Numbered from the stretch's first letter, positions 8,841 to 18,096 are shown. The stretch: 64,000 nucleotides of DNA from Deltaproteobacteria bacterium (GCA_016214955.1 JACRMN010000012.1:859901-923900), one strand, 5' to 3'. The notes: a model not told the origin generated them from the letters alone. A program made the numbers and translations.

Positions 8841-8940
8841 GCTGGCCGGGGCCCAGGCGCGGAAGTGGACCCCTGAAGACCGCCGATCCCCGGGAGCCAG
8901 CGTCCCGCAGCCCCTTTGAGCAGTCTGGCCACAGGCCGCC

Positions 8941-9630
8941 CTACACCGAATCCCACCTGACGGAGATCTCCTCGCACGCAGCGCGGATGTCCTCGAGGCG
9001 CTTCACCCTGGCCTTCGGTGCGCAGAACACCTTCCCACCGAAGACGTCCACGGTGAGTAGGAGCTCGTCGTCGGCGGTGCCGGAGACATGCTCCTGGGCA
9101 AACAGGGCCAGGAGAGTCGAGACGTACGCGCCAGCCTTCTCGTCGAGTGGGTGGTTCTTCGAGAAGTAGAGCTTGATGCACCCGACGCGGGCGCCGCCCC
9201 TTCCCGATCGCGCAACCGTGAGCTCGGGCCGCACCGAGACGTCAACACCGGCCACCACCAGATAGGGGGCGGAGGTTGGCGCCTCGGTTGCCCTGGCCTC
9301 GTCCAAGGGGAGGACTTCGAGAACGTCTTGGAACGCCTCGATGGCCTCGACGCAGAGCTGGCGCCGCTCGGCGTCAAACTCGCTCCGTGCGGGAAGACGG
9401 GAAAGCCGGAGGCTGCTCGCCTCCAGTGCTGCGAGGTCGCGATCGACGAGGAAGCTGACGATTGCGCGCTCCGCTTCGGTGTAGCGCGCTATTTGGAACG
9501 TTGGGGGGTGCTTCTGGTCCTCCACGATCTTCCTGCGCCGCCCAGCCGAAGCCGTGAGGTACTCGCCCAACTTGGTCACCGAGATCCGAGGGAACTCTCG
9601 AACAGCAATGCGCGCCGCGCTGCCTTCCAT
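8941..9630 (-). CDS. Hypothetical protein, possible alpha/beta family of mobile elements
   Basis: A 229-residue soluble protein. The N-terminal third is helical and basic (LTASAGRRRKIVEDQKHPP). The C-terminal half alternates beta strands and ends in a conserved-looking stretch, VDVFGGKVFCAPKARVKRLE, followed by ACEEI. No catalytic motif is assigned. It is a single gene between unrelated neighbours. I recognise the general pattern from hypothetical proteins in mobile elements but cannot name a function. Confidence 0.65.
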   Translation of the reverse strand: MEGSAARIAVREFPRISVTKLGEYLTASAGRRRKIVEDQKHPPTFQIARYTEAERAIVSFLVDRDLAALEASSLRLSRLPARSEFDAERRQLCVEAIEAFQDVLEVLPLDEARATEAPTSAPYLVVAGVDVSVRPELTVARSGRGGARVGCIKLYFSKNHPLDEKAGAYVSTLLALFAQEHVSGTADDELLLTVDVFGGKVFCAPKARVKRLEDIRAACEEISVRWDSV

Positions 9631-9714
9631 GTGGACTACCGACCTTTCCGGAACGGCTCATCCGTTCACGGAACAACCGTTTAGCATGGGGGTCTGTCAG
9701 CGCAGCCGGGGTTT

Positions 9715-10014
9715 CTACGGGTTGGTGTGGGCCGCCTTCCTGTACGCGTAAACGAAGTCAGCCGAGTCGTCGCCGCCGCCTGGGCCTCCATCCGCTCCCA
9801 GTACCTTCAGGAAGTACTCCTCGACCTCCCTGGCAGCCTCGGAGGAATCGGCTTGGCGGAGGATCCACGAGTCCCTCGCCTCGGAAACACCATGGCCGTT
9901 GAACAGGCGAATCCGCGCATCCTTGCTGATGCCGACGTAGACCTCGTCCCACGTCTTGGCGCCGCTGTTGCCGACGTACGCCTTGATCTCCTCGATGATC
10001 TCCGCCTTTGTCAT
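9715..10014 (-). CDS. Small hypothetical protein next to HNH nuclease
   Basis: A 99-residue acidic protein containing YVGISKDARIRLFNGHGV, an acidic middle, and a Gly/Asp-rich segment DGGPGGGDDSADFVYAY. No signal peptide or membrane helix. It lies 14 bp downstream of the HNH/glycine-zipper gene on the same strand, so the two are probably an operon. Whether it is an immunity protein, a cofactor or unrelated is unknown. Confidence 0.6.
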   Translation of the reverse strand: MTKAEIIEEIKAYVGNSGAKTWDEVYVGISKDARIRLFNGHGVSEARDSWILRQADSSEAAREVEEYFLKVLGADGGPGGGDDSADFVYAYRKAAHTNP

Positions 10015-10028
10015 TTGCGCTCCCGCCG

Positions 10029-10433
10029 CTACTCCACCCTGCGCCCGCCGCCGACCAGGCCGCCGACGATCGCACCAAGCAGCGCACCGGGAGGACCTCC
10101 GACAACGGCCCCGGCGGCCGCTCCAAGAACAGCACCGCTGGCCGTGTTGCTGGCGCGCTTCCGACCCTGTTCGGCCGGGGACATGGGTGACCTGCGCAGG
10201 CCGTTCGACCTACGGACCGCACGCGACCCTGTGGTCTGCTTCGATCGATTTGCGGCGACCAGTGCCGGCTTCAAGTTGTTGCCGTGATCCGAGCCGCCCT
10301 TGGCGCGCGGCATCGAGTGATCGACCTCCCAGGTCTTCCCGTAGTCCTTGAGCAGCACTCGGCGACCGGTCAGGTGGCAGCGGCCATCCGTGGATTTCCA
10401 GATGCGGCGGAGTTGCTCGTTCGTGTAGGCCAT
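10029..10433 (-). CDS. HNH endonuclease with C-terminal glycine zipper
   Basis: The 134-residue protein has two distinct parts. About residues 1-60 form an HNH nuclease: a GRCHLTGR turn, then WEVDHSMPRAKGGSDHGNNL and a trailing Asn. The last 35 residues are a glycine zipper, a hydrophobic stretch with small residues every fourth position (AVLGAAAGAVVGG, ALLGAIVGGLVGG). Such zippers insert into or assemble in membranes. The start at 10433 fits a GAGGA site; an in-frame ATG five codons earlier is possible. A nuclease with a membrane-active tail is unusual and suggests a toxin or defence effector. Confidence 0.75.
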   Translation of the reverse strand: MAYTNEQLRRIWKSTDGRCHLTGRRVLLKDYGKTWEVDHSMPRAKGGSDHGNNLKPALVAANRSKQTTGSRAVRRSNGLRRSPMSPAEQGRKRASNTASGAVLGAAAGAVVGGPPGALLGAIVGGLVGGGRRVE

Positions 10434-10590
10434 ATCCGCGTCCTCCAAGTGCTAGGACGAGTAGTCTATCGCGAGCCCCCGACACCGTACGACGCCCAAC
10501 CAGAGACTTGGGAACCGTTGGTGGGAGCCTCAGCCCCGAGTGTAAGCCGCGGTCGCGCCCAGGGATCTCCTTGGAGAGCCACGCACGGGG

Positions 10591-10995
10591 TCATCGCTGG
10601 GGAGCCCCGGACCCCGCGACACGCGCCTTTGCCGCCGCCGCGGCGCGCGCCTGCTTCTTCGCGATCTCCGCTTCCCCGCGCTCGATAGGCCCCTTGAGGA
10701 AGAGCGCCAGGAGCGCGAAGGCCGCGCAGTACTTGAGCCATGTGCGGATGCACCGGCCGAAACCCTCGAACCAGCCGGGTAGCCAGGAGTGCATGAAGGC
10801 CCGGTAGAGCTCCGCCTCGCGGACGACGGCGGCCGGGTCGCCGTCGAGCGCGCGGGTCTCACCGACGGCGTTCTCGTAGGCGCGCCGGAGCGAGCGGTAC
10901 CGGTTGCGCTCCTGGGACCGGACGAAGAAGTGCAGGCCGACGCCGGTGGCGAAGAGCCCGCCGACGATGCTTCCGAGGTTCTCGTAGAACCACAT
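10591..10995 (-). CDS. Small membrane protein, unknown
   Basis: A 134-residue protein with one N-terminal membrane helix (GSIVGGLFATGVGLHFFV), a soluble charged middle (RNRYRSLRRAYENAVGE) and a second hydrophobic helix near WLKYCAAFALLALFL. The tail is Ala-rich. The start at 10995 is set by AGGAGG 9 bp upstream. No family is recognised. It is divergent from parA, and the intergenic region of about 165 bp probably holds both promoters. Confidence 0.6.
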   Translation of the reverse strand: MWFYENLGSIVGGLFATGVGLHFFVRSQERNRYRSLRRAYENAVGETRALDGDPAAVVREAELYRAFMHSWLPGWFEGFGRCIRTWLKYCAAFALLALFLKGPIERGEAEIAKKQARAAAAAKARVAGSGAPQR

Positions 10996-11162
10996 GGCAC
11001 GAACCTCCTGCCTCCCGGCGCCAGCGTGGCATCGGGCGCTGACATTCTGTGCGGTAAGTGGCAGCAGACACCCGAATAAGACGATCGCCGCCGATGGAAT
11101 GCCGCACGACATACATCTAACTTTAGACCATCGACGCCGCCACCGTGCGTGAGAGGTCGGAG

Positions 11163-11931
11163 ATGAAGGCATGCCGCATCATCGTCGCCATGCCCAAGGG
11201 CGGTTCCGGCAAGACCGCGACCGCCGTCGCGCTGGCCTGGGGGTTCGAGCGGCGCGGTCGGCGCGTGCTCCTCGTGGACCTCGACCCGCAGGGGAACGCC
11301 ACCTGCGCGCTCGGCGCCTCGCAGGAGGGCGGCTACGGAACGCTCGAGCTGCTGCTCCGGCCGGAGCGGCCGTTTACGCCCCGCCCGATCACCGGCGGGC
11401 TTCACGTCGTCCCGGCGAGCAGTTGGCGCGCAGGGGCCGACCTGGAGGTGCAGGCCGCGAACCAGGTGACGGGCCCGGTAGCAGTGCGCGAGGCGCTTGC
11501 CAGGGTGGAGGGCGCCTACGACTACGTCATCTGTGACTGCGCGCCATCGCTCGGGCCCGTGACCTACAACGCACTCGCGGCCGGGCCGGTCCTGGTGCCC
11601 GTGGAGATGACGCGGCTCGCGGTCTCGGTCGTACCCGAACTCGACCGCGTCCTCGCCACCATTCGCAGGGGCGTGGCGCCGAAGGCCGGGGTCCTCGGCT
11701 ACCTGCCGATACGACACGTCGAGCACCAGGAGGAGTCGCGCGACGCGTTGCGCTCCCTGGCTGCTCTGGAGGGCCACCGCGTCCTGAAGACGCGCGTGCC
11801 TGCCGCGACCGCCATTGCCCGCAGCCTGGCCGAGGGCATCTCGCTCTTCAGCCCGCGGTACCGCCGCTCGAGGGGACCCACCGCCTACCTCGCCGTGGTC
11901 GACGAGGTGGCCCAACTCCTGGAGGACCGCC

Positions 11932-11939
<8 letters not shown>
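11163..11939 (+). CDS. parA: ParA-family partition ATPase
   Basis: Deviant Walker A P-loop ATPase that drives DNA segregation with ParB. The motif KGGSGKT is near residue 11, the DxDPQGN switch is VDLDPQGNATCALG, and the Walker B region is DYVICDCAPSLGPV. The protein lacks the N-terminal HTH of type Ia plasmid ParA. The ATG at 11163 is preceded by a weak GAGAGG; a GTG 18 bp earlier is also open. It overlaps parB by 8 bp. It probably stabilises the excised element or its replicating form. Confidence 0.93.
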
Positions 11940-12966
<1,027 letters not shown>

Positions 12967-13063
12967 GTGCTCGGCCCCGCGCTCCTCGCCGCGCCGCGGG
13001 CCAGCTGGCCCGGCCCTCAGGGGTACATGGTGTGTCGAAGTTCCACCGTGGTATGCGCGCCCC

Positions 13064-13510
13064 ATGGCCGTCATGCGTATGGACAACGTCGGCATCGTCG
13101 TCGAGGACCTCCCCGCTGCCATCGCCTTCTTCGCGGAGCTTGGGCTGGAGCTGGAGGGGAAGACGGCGGTCAAGGGGCGCTGGGCGGACCGCGTCTGCGG
13201 ACTCGACGGCATGCGGGTCGACATCGCGATGATGCGGACCCCGGACGGCCACGGGCGGCTCGAGCTGACGAAGTTCCGGACGCCCGCAGCCGTGAGCACC
13301 AGGCCGAAGGACGCGCCGGCCAACGCACTGGGCATCCGTCGGGTCATGTTCGCCGTCGATGACGTCGACGAGGTCCTCACCCGCCTGCGAACCCACGGCG
13401 CCGAGCTCCTTGGCGAGGTGGCCCAGTACAGGGACCTGTACCGGCTCTGCTACGTCCGCGGCCCCGAGGGCATCCTCATCGCGCTCGCCGAGCAGCTCCG
13501 TGGAGGGTAG
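13064..13510 (+). CDS. VOC-family (glyoxalase-fold) protein
   Basis: A 148-residue protein of the vicinal oxygen chelate superfamily: two beta-alpha-beta modules, the first starting MRMDNVGIVVEDLPAAIAFF and the second LGIRRVMFAVDDVDEV, ending in VRGPEGILIALAEQL. Metal ligands are plausible in the second half, but the usual leading His of module one is replaced by Asn, so activity is uncertain. Members act in resistance or detoxification. It stands alone between parB and the palindromes. Confidence 0.85.
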   Translation: MAVMRMDNVGIVVEDLPAAIAFFAELGLELEGKTAVKGRWADRVCGLDGMRVDIAMMRTPDGHGRLELTKFRTPAAVSTRPKDAPANALGIRRVMFAVDDVDEVLTRLRTHGAELLGEVAQYRDLYRLCYVRGPEGILIALAEQLRGG

Positions 13511-13514
13511 GCCG

Positions 13515-13693
13515 GCGTCGAGGGAACGCAGTTGGTCCGCGCGGACCAACTCGAGGTCACGCGAGGTACCTGCAACGCGACCCGGTCACTGCGCCGCTCC
13601 GCTGAGGGCGGTCCAGCGTCGAGACGTGCCGTTGGTCCGCGCGGACCAACTCGATGTCGCGCGAAGTACCTGCGACGCAACCCCTGTCACTGG
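13515..13693. repeat. Two 100-bp tandem repeats, each with a perfect palindrome (candidate parS)
   Basis: The unit starts GCGTCGAG at 13515 and again about 100 bp later. Each copy contains the palindrome with half-site GTTGGTCCGC: 22 bp perfect at 13530-13551, and 20 bp perfect at 13631-13650. Both are followed by the related sequences TCGAGGTCACGCGAGGTACC and TCGATGTCGCGCGAAGTACC. The repeats sit downstream of parAB and outside any gene, as plasmid centromeres do. Confidence 0.6.
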
Positions 13694-13834
13694 AGGTGTC
13701 CTGTCACAAGGTCAGGATTGGGAACGACCCGGCTGACAGGATTGAGCACGGGCACCGGCGCGCAACTCCGCAAGACGACGGCCCCGGCCCCGCCACCCGC
13801 CTCTTGGCGTCCATACCGATGAGCGGGGTGCCAT

Positions 13835-13882
13835 CTGCCCGACCCCTTCTCCCCCTACCACCGGGGAGAAGGGGTCGGGCAG
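13835..13882. other. 20-bp perfect inverted repeat with 8-nt loop
   Basis: The arms at 13835-13854 and 13863-13882 are perfectly complementary over 20 bp, with an 8-nt loop. No T-run follows on either side, so a simple rho-independent terminator is unlikely. It lies in the 588-bp gene-free stretch between the VOC gene and the XRE regulator, about 185 bp after the palindromes. A transfer or replication origin, or a bidirectional transcription stop, are possibilities. Confidence 0.7.
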
Positions 13883-14098
13883 TTGTCACTCAAGGAAGAG
13901 CACATGGCGGGTGGCGGGGCCGGGTAGAGGTTCAAAGGCAATGGGCCCATGTAGAAATCCATCCTGAAGAAGAAGAGCAGTGGAGATCAGAACCCCCTGG
14001 GGGTGGCGGCAATCCCGTGGACGGACGGTCGTAGGCGCTCGGAGTCGAGTACGATGCGGCGGCAAGATACCGGTGGCGAGTCACAGAAAGGAACATCG

Positions 14099-14338
14099 AT
14101 GGCGCTCGGCGAGATCGTTTCGGCGAACCTGAGGTCGGTGCGGCAGAACCAGGGCCTGTCTCAGGAGACCGTGGCGCGGAAGGCCGGGATCTCGGTGAGC
14201 TACATCTCGATGCTAGAGCGCGGCGAGCGCACAACCCCGCTAGACACTCTGGAGGCGCTCGCGAAGGCACTCGGTGTCTCGCCGCTGTACCTCCTGCAGG
14301 AGCTCGAGGGCAACCCGAAGTCGCGTCGGCGCCGTTAG
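14099..14338 (+). CDS. XRE-family HTH regulator
   Basis: A 79-residue protein that is almost entirely a lambda-repressor-type HTH: QNQGLSQETVARKAGISVSYISMLERGER, then LEALAKALGVSPLYLL. The start at 14099 has an AAAGGA site 9 bp upstream. Small stand-alone XRE proteins often control ICE genes or a restriction system. No operator could be identified. It probably acts locally. Confidence 0.85.
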   Translation: MALGEIVSANLRSVRQNQGLSQETVARKAGISVSYISMLERGERTTPLDTLEALAKALGVSPLYLLQELEGNPKSRRRR

Positions 14339-14666
14339 GGCGGCGCCCGGCGGCTTCGCCGCGGAAGAGGAGCGGCGGCGGCCGGCGCCGCCGCACCATC
14401 AGAGCGCGCTTCGCGCGCGGGGTGCGAGGGTCGCGCCAGCCGCGGGTCGCCTCGAAGCGTGGCCGCCTGGCCGCATGTACTCGTGGGCGCCCCGCTGCTG
14501 TCACGTCCCTCGCCCGGTCGCACGCCTCGATCGGTCGGGACCGCTGTCTCCGTCCCAGTAGCTTGGCGCGCCGTGTCGCCGCTCGGCGCCACCCCTGGCG
14601 TGCGCCCTGGCCAGGGGGAGGTGAGCGGGCGGGGTGGTGAGGGGCCCGGCCCGGCGGGAGCACGCG
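14339..14666. other. Gene-free stretch, no assignable feature
   Basis: About 330 bp between the XRE gene and radC. Open frames here have no recognisable protein character. A short GC hairpin (GCGCGCTTCGCGCGC, near 14406-14420) could attenuate transcription, but no T-run follows. Confidence 0.4.
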
Positions 14667-15284
14667 ATGGTCAGGAACGAGGTGCGAGAGCGGATGCTGC
14701 TGGACGGCCCCCGGGCGCTGTCGGACGGGGACCTGCTGTCGATGCTGGGGGCGGACACGGCCGCCGACCGGCCCCTGTCGGAACTGGCATGGCTGAACGT
14801 CGGGGAGCTTCGGCTCCTGGGGCTCGGCCAGGTGCGCGCGGCCCTCGTCGCCGCGGCCTTCGAGCTCGGCCGGCGCGGGGCGTGGTCGCCGCCCAAGCGC
14901 GGGGAGAGGTGCCTCGACCCGAGCAGGGTGTTCGAGCTCATGCGCCCACTCGCCCACGCCCCGGTAGAGGAGTTCCACGTGGTCCTGCTCGATGTTCGCG
15001 GCCGCATCCTCCGGACCGAGCGCGTGGCCCAGGGCTCGGTGAGCCAGTGCCCGGTAGCGCCGCGCGACGTGTTCCGGCCGCCCGTGCGCGAGGGGGCGCA
15101 CGGGGTCGTGTTCGTCCATAACCATCCATCAGGCGGATCTCCGGAGCCGAGCGTCGAGGATGTGGCGCTGACAGACCGGCTCCGCGAGGCGGCCGAGCTG
15201 GTCGGGGTGGTGGCAAGGGACCACGTCATCGTTGCGACCGGCGGGTACTTCTCCTTCGTCGAGGCGGGGCGCTGGCGGCGGTGA
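14667..15284 (+). CDS. radC: RadC-like JAB-domain protein
   Basis: A 205-residue protein with an N-terminal helix-hairpin-helix-like region (LLDGPRALSDGDLLSML) and a C-terminal JAB/MPN metalloprotease fold. The zinc motif is HNHPSGGSPEPSVEDV, with a downstream DHVIV strand. RadC proteins are frequent on ICEs and plasmids; their biochemical role is not settled. The start at 14667 is preceded by GGGAG. It begins a three-gene group with a zinc-ribbon protein and an SprT-like protease. Confidence 0.88.
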   Translation: MVRNEVRERMLLDGPRALSDGDLLSMLGADTAADRPLSELAWLNVGELRLLGLGQVRAALVAAAFELGRRGAWSPPKRGERCLDPSRVFELMRPLAHAPVEEFHVVLLDVRGRILRTERVAQGSVSQCPVAPRDVFRPPVREGAHGVVFVHNHPSGGSPEPSVEDVALTDRLREAAELVGVVARDHVIVATGGYFSFVEAGRWRR

Positions 15285-15334
15285 CCTCGAGGGGGGGCGG
15301 CCCGGCGACGGGCCGCCCTCCCGGAGACGCGACA

Positions 15335-15652
15335 ATGACGATCATCAACGTTGCGGATGTGGACGTGAGGTACCGGACCGTCGAGGTCCCCGACACCTGC
15401 CCGGCGTGCGGCAGCTGCCTCGCCAGCGAGGGAAGGCGGTGCAGGCCGGCCGTGCGAGAGCTGAACCTCGCCTCGGCCAACTTCTTCGGCACCTTCGGGC
15501 GGAACGGAGGCGATGGGTTCCAGGTCGACACCGAGGGCGGGGAGGAGCACCCCTCCGACGCGGTCTGGATCGTCTTCGGCTATGAGTGCGTCGCGTGCGG
15601 GGAGCTCCTCGCCACGGGAAGCTTGGGCGTGAGCCAGGAGGGAGAGCCATGA
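15335..15652 (+). CDS. Small zinc-ribbon-like protein
   Basis: A 105-residue protein with two CxxC pairs, CPACGSC near residue 22 and ECVACGELL near residue 87, consistent with one zinc site joining both ends. No wider family is recognised. A GGAGA site precedes the ATG. Its stop overlaps the start of the SprT-like gene by 4 bp, so the two are co-translated. Confidence 0.65.
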   Translation: MTIINVADVDVRYRTVEVPDTCPACGSCLASEGRRCRPAVRELNLASANFFGTFGRNGGDGFQVDTEGGEEHPSDAVWIVFGYECVACGELLATGSLGVSQEGEP

Positions 15653-16374
15653 ACGAGACCGCCACCATCCTGAACACCATCGCGGAGCAGCAGCAGGACC
15701 GGGACACTGCCGCCAACAAGGGCATCCGCGAGGTGGCGACGACGCCGAGCCCGGAGCACATCATCCCTGCCGAAGTCGTGGCGTTCCTCTATCGGCACGT
15801 CGACCTCATGCGGGCCGAGTTCTTCGGTGGCGACCTGCCCGAGATCGTCCTTTCGTTCGACGTCACCGATCGTCGCCAGCTTGGCCACTACGTGATCCGT
15901 CGAAATGGCGTCGGAATCCGCTGGGCCGTAAACCTGAACCCGATTCACCTGGCGAGGCCGGTCTTCGAGGTGCTTTCAACTCTGCTCCATGAAGCGACGC
16001 ATAGCTGGCAGCATCTGCACGGCTCGCCTTCTTCGCCCCCGTACCACAACAAGGAGTTCCGCGATCGCTGCGCCGCGTTCGGCATCCCGACCGACGAGGG
16101 TGGGCACGACCTCGGCGTTCGGCACGGTTCGCCCTTCGAGGAGTACTGCCGCCGGCACGGCGTCGCGTTCCCGCCGGTGCCCTCTGCCGAGCCGGGCGGG
16201 GCGCCTGGCCCGAGCACTGCACCGACTCCCCTCCTGCCAGCGCCCCCGGTGAGACCCAGCGGCTCGCGTCTTCGGAAATGGCAATGCCCCTGCGGCGTAA
16301 ACGCGAGGGTGGCGATCTCCGGGTTTGACGCGACGTGCAACTTGTGCGGCGGGCGGTTCCGGTTGATGGGGTAG
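15649..16374 (+). CDS. SprT-like zinc metallopeptidase
   Basis: A 241-residue protein with the HExxH motif HEATHSWQH at about residue 122 and a preceding SprT-type strand (VNLNPIHL). This is followed by a Pro-rich linker and a C-terminal zinc ribbon (CPCGVNARVAISG and CNLCGGRF). SprT/SPRTN proteins cleave proteins crosslinked to DNA, and the two-domain order is as in that family. On conjugative elements they may clear relaxase or host proteins from DNA; that role is inferred. Confidence 0.8.
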   Translation: MNETATILNTIAEQQQDRDTAANKGIREVATTPSPEHIIPAEVVAFLYRHVDLMRAEFFGGDLPEIVLSFDVTDRRQLGHYVIRRNGVGIRWAVNLNPIHLARPVFEVLSTLLHEATHSWQHLHGSPSSPPYHNKEFRDRCAAFGIPTDEGGHDLGVRHGSPFEEYCRRHGVAFPPVPSAEPGGAPGPSTAPTPLLPAPPVRPSGSRLRKWQCPCGVNARVAISGFDATCNLCGGRFRLMG

Positions 16375-16445
16375 AGTCCGAGTTTAGACTTTAGTGCCTG
16401 CGGATGGTCGGCGGGAGGTGTCGAGGCGAGGCCAGTGAGAGCGCC

Positions 16446-17051
16446 TCAGTGCCCGGGTCTGCGGGTTGCGAAGTGACGAACCAGCGCGGAGGTAAGCCGG
16501 CTCACCCCCTGGCGGGCGAGCCACGGTTCGCAGCGCGCCGCGACACGAGTCGCGATCTGCGGCCACTCCTCGAAGAAGCGTCCGGCCGCAGCGAGGCCGG
16601 CGTAGATGCGGTCGATGTGCGCGAACATCTCCTCGCGAACGGCCTCGGCGAGACGCTCCCGCTCCTGAGCGGTGAGGCCGGCCTCGGAAGCAACCGCGGT
16701 CGCAACGCGGATGCCGACCATCCGGCCCTCGACGTAGGAGAGGGCGCGCGCCTCCTCCGCTGTCACCCACGGCTCGCCGCGCCGACGGGTCCCGTTCTGC
16801 AACTCGGCCTCTTCAGGTGACAAGAGCCGCGCGCCACGACCCAGGATCTCGAGCGCCCGTGCGCCGATTCCCTCGGCGGCACCGTCGGCCAGCTCGACGA
16901 GGAAGTAGTGGCCGGAGTAGTCGGCCAGGCTTCGGCTGACGCCTGGGATCCCGTCGAGGCGCGCCAGCACGGGCGCGAGTTCGGCGCCTCAAGCGAGGCC
17001 CGGGACCGGGCCTCAGCCGAAGCCCGTCGTCCGGATGACAATGGCGCTCAT
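16446..17051 (-). CDS. Candidate selenoprotein or interrupted gene: ORF with two in-frame UGA codons
   Basis: From 16446 to 16970 a 174-residue frame is open and protein-like: a ferredoxin-like start ([20 protein letters not shown]), then helices. It has no good start codon of its own. Reading back in frame, two TGA codons occur at 17013-17015 (codon 13) and 16989-16991 (codon 21), and an ATG at 17049-17051 overlaps the activator stop as ATGA. With both TGAs read through, the protein is 201 residues and starts [12 protein letters not shown]. The flanking residues are Gly-rich, as at metal-binding Cys positions. Either Sec is inserted or the gene is broken. Confidence 0.45.
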
Positions 17052-18096
17052 CGCGGTTCGAGTGTACCGGGCGGCGTCCCGGGCGGTCGAGGGCGAGCGC
17101 GCTCGTCGTCGCCGATGACGCCGTAAGCCCGGAGCTTCCGCCACAGGGTGTTCGAACCGATCCCGAGCGTCTTCGCGGTGTGCTTCCGGCTGCCGCTGTG
17201 GTGCGCCAGGACCCGCAGGACGTGGCGCCGCTCGACCTCCGCGAGCGGGAGGAGGCCCTCGTCCGCGGGCGGAACCTCGTCGCCGGCCAGTACCTCGGGA
17301 GGAAGATCGCCCTCCTCGATGCGCGGCTTTCCCTCGGCGAGCACCACCGCCCGCTCCATGGCGTGCTCGAGCTCGCGCACGTTGCCGGGCCAGGGGTAGG
17401 CGAGGAGCCGGTCGAGCGCCGTGGCCGAGAGCGAGCACGGGCCGCAGTGGTAGCGGGAGCAGTTCCGGCGCACGAAGGCGTGCGCCAGGGGCAGCACGTC
17501 CTCGCGCCTCTCGCGGAGCGGGGGCACCTCGATGCTCACGACCTTGAGGCGGTAGTAGAGGTCCTTGCGGAACTCGCGCGCCCGGACCATCTCGCCGAGG
17601 TCGCGGTTGGTGGCGGCCACGATGCGGACGTCGACCTTCCGGCTCCGCGGCGAGCCCACGGGACGGACCTCGCGGTCCTGGAGGACACGCAGGAGCTTCA
17701 CCTGGACCGGAACCGGGATCTCGCCGACCTCGTCGAGGAGCAGCGTGCCGGTTGCCGCTGCCTCGAAGAGCCCCTGGCGGTCGCGGTCGGCTCCCGTGAA
17801 GGCGCCCCTCACGTGCCCGAAGAGCTCGCTCTCGAAGAGGTTCTCCGGGATGGCACCACAGTTCACGGGGACGAAGGGCCCGGCGGCACGCCTCGAGAGG
17901 GCGTGGATGTGGCGGGCGACGCGCTCCTTGCCGGAGCCGCTCTCGCCGGTGAGGAGCACCGGGGCGTCCACCGCCGCGACGCGCTCGGCGAGGTCGAGGG
18001 CGCGCCGCATGGTCGCGCTCCTCACCACGGGGCGCGCCGCATGGTCGCGCTCCTCACCACGATGTCGTCCGCCCCTTTGCGGGCTTCGTGAGCCAT
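17048..18096 (-). CDS. Sigma-54 enhancer-binding activator, frameshifted near its start
   Basis: AAA+ activator of RNA polymerase-sigma54. Walker A is GESGSGKE, the sigma-54 contact loop is [12 protein letters not shown], Walker B is LLLDEVGEI, and the C-terminus has a Fis-type HTH ([21 protein letters not shown]). No receiver or sensor domain precedes the AAA+ domain. The best start (18096, AGGAGG 5 bp upstream, MAHEARKG) is put out of frame by a 32-bp tandem duplication. An internal ATG at 18010, with GAGGAG upstream, restores the full AAA+ domain. Divergent from merT, it likely activates the mercury genes. Confidence 0.8.
17998..18061. repeat. Perfect 32-bp tandem duplication in the activator 5' end
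   Basis: Bases 17998-18029 and 18030-18061 are identical (each contains CGCGCCGCATGGTCGCGCTC). As 32 is not a multiple of three, the duplication shifts the frame. Removing one copy joins [10 protein letters not shown] to [12 protein letters not shown] in one frame. Confidence 0.9.

Noticed and set aside
13515-13693. CRISPR array
   Set aside because: Only two repeat units are present, the spacer length is not array-like and the repeats are palindromic with diverged flanks. No cas genes lie in the window.
13835-13882. Ordinary rho-independent terminator
   Set aside because: No T-run follows the stem on either strand, and the stem is much longer than usual.
16763-17041. Alternative minus-strand frame for the gene after the activator
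   Set aside because: Ser/Arg/Pro-rich translation typical of a shadow frame; the frame at 16446-16970 has normal protein composition.
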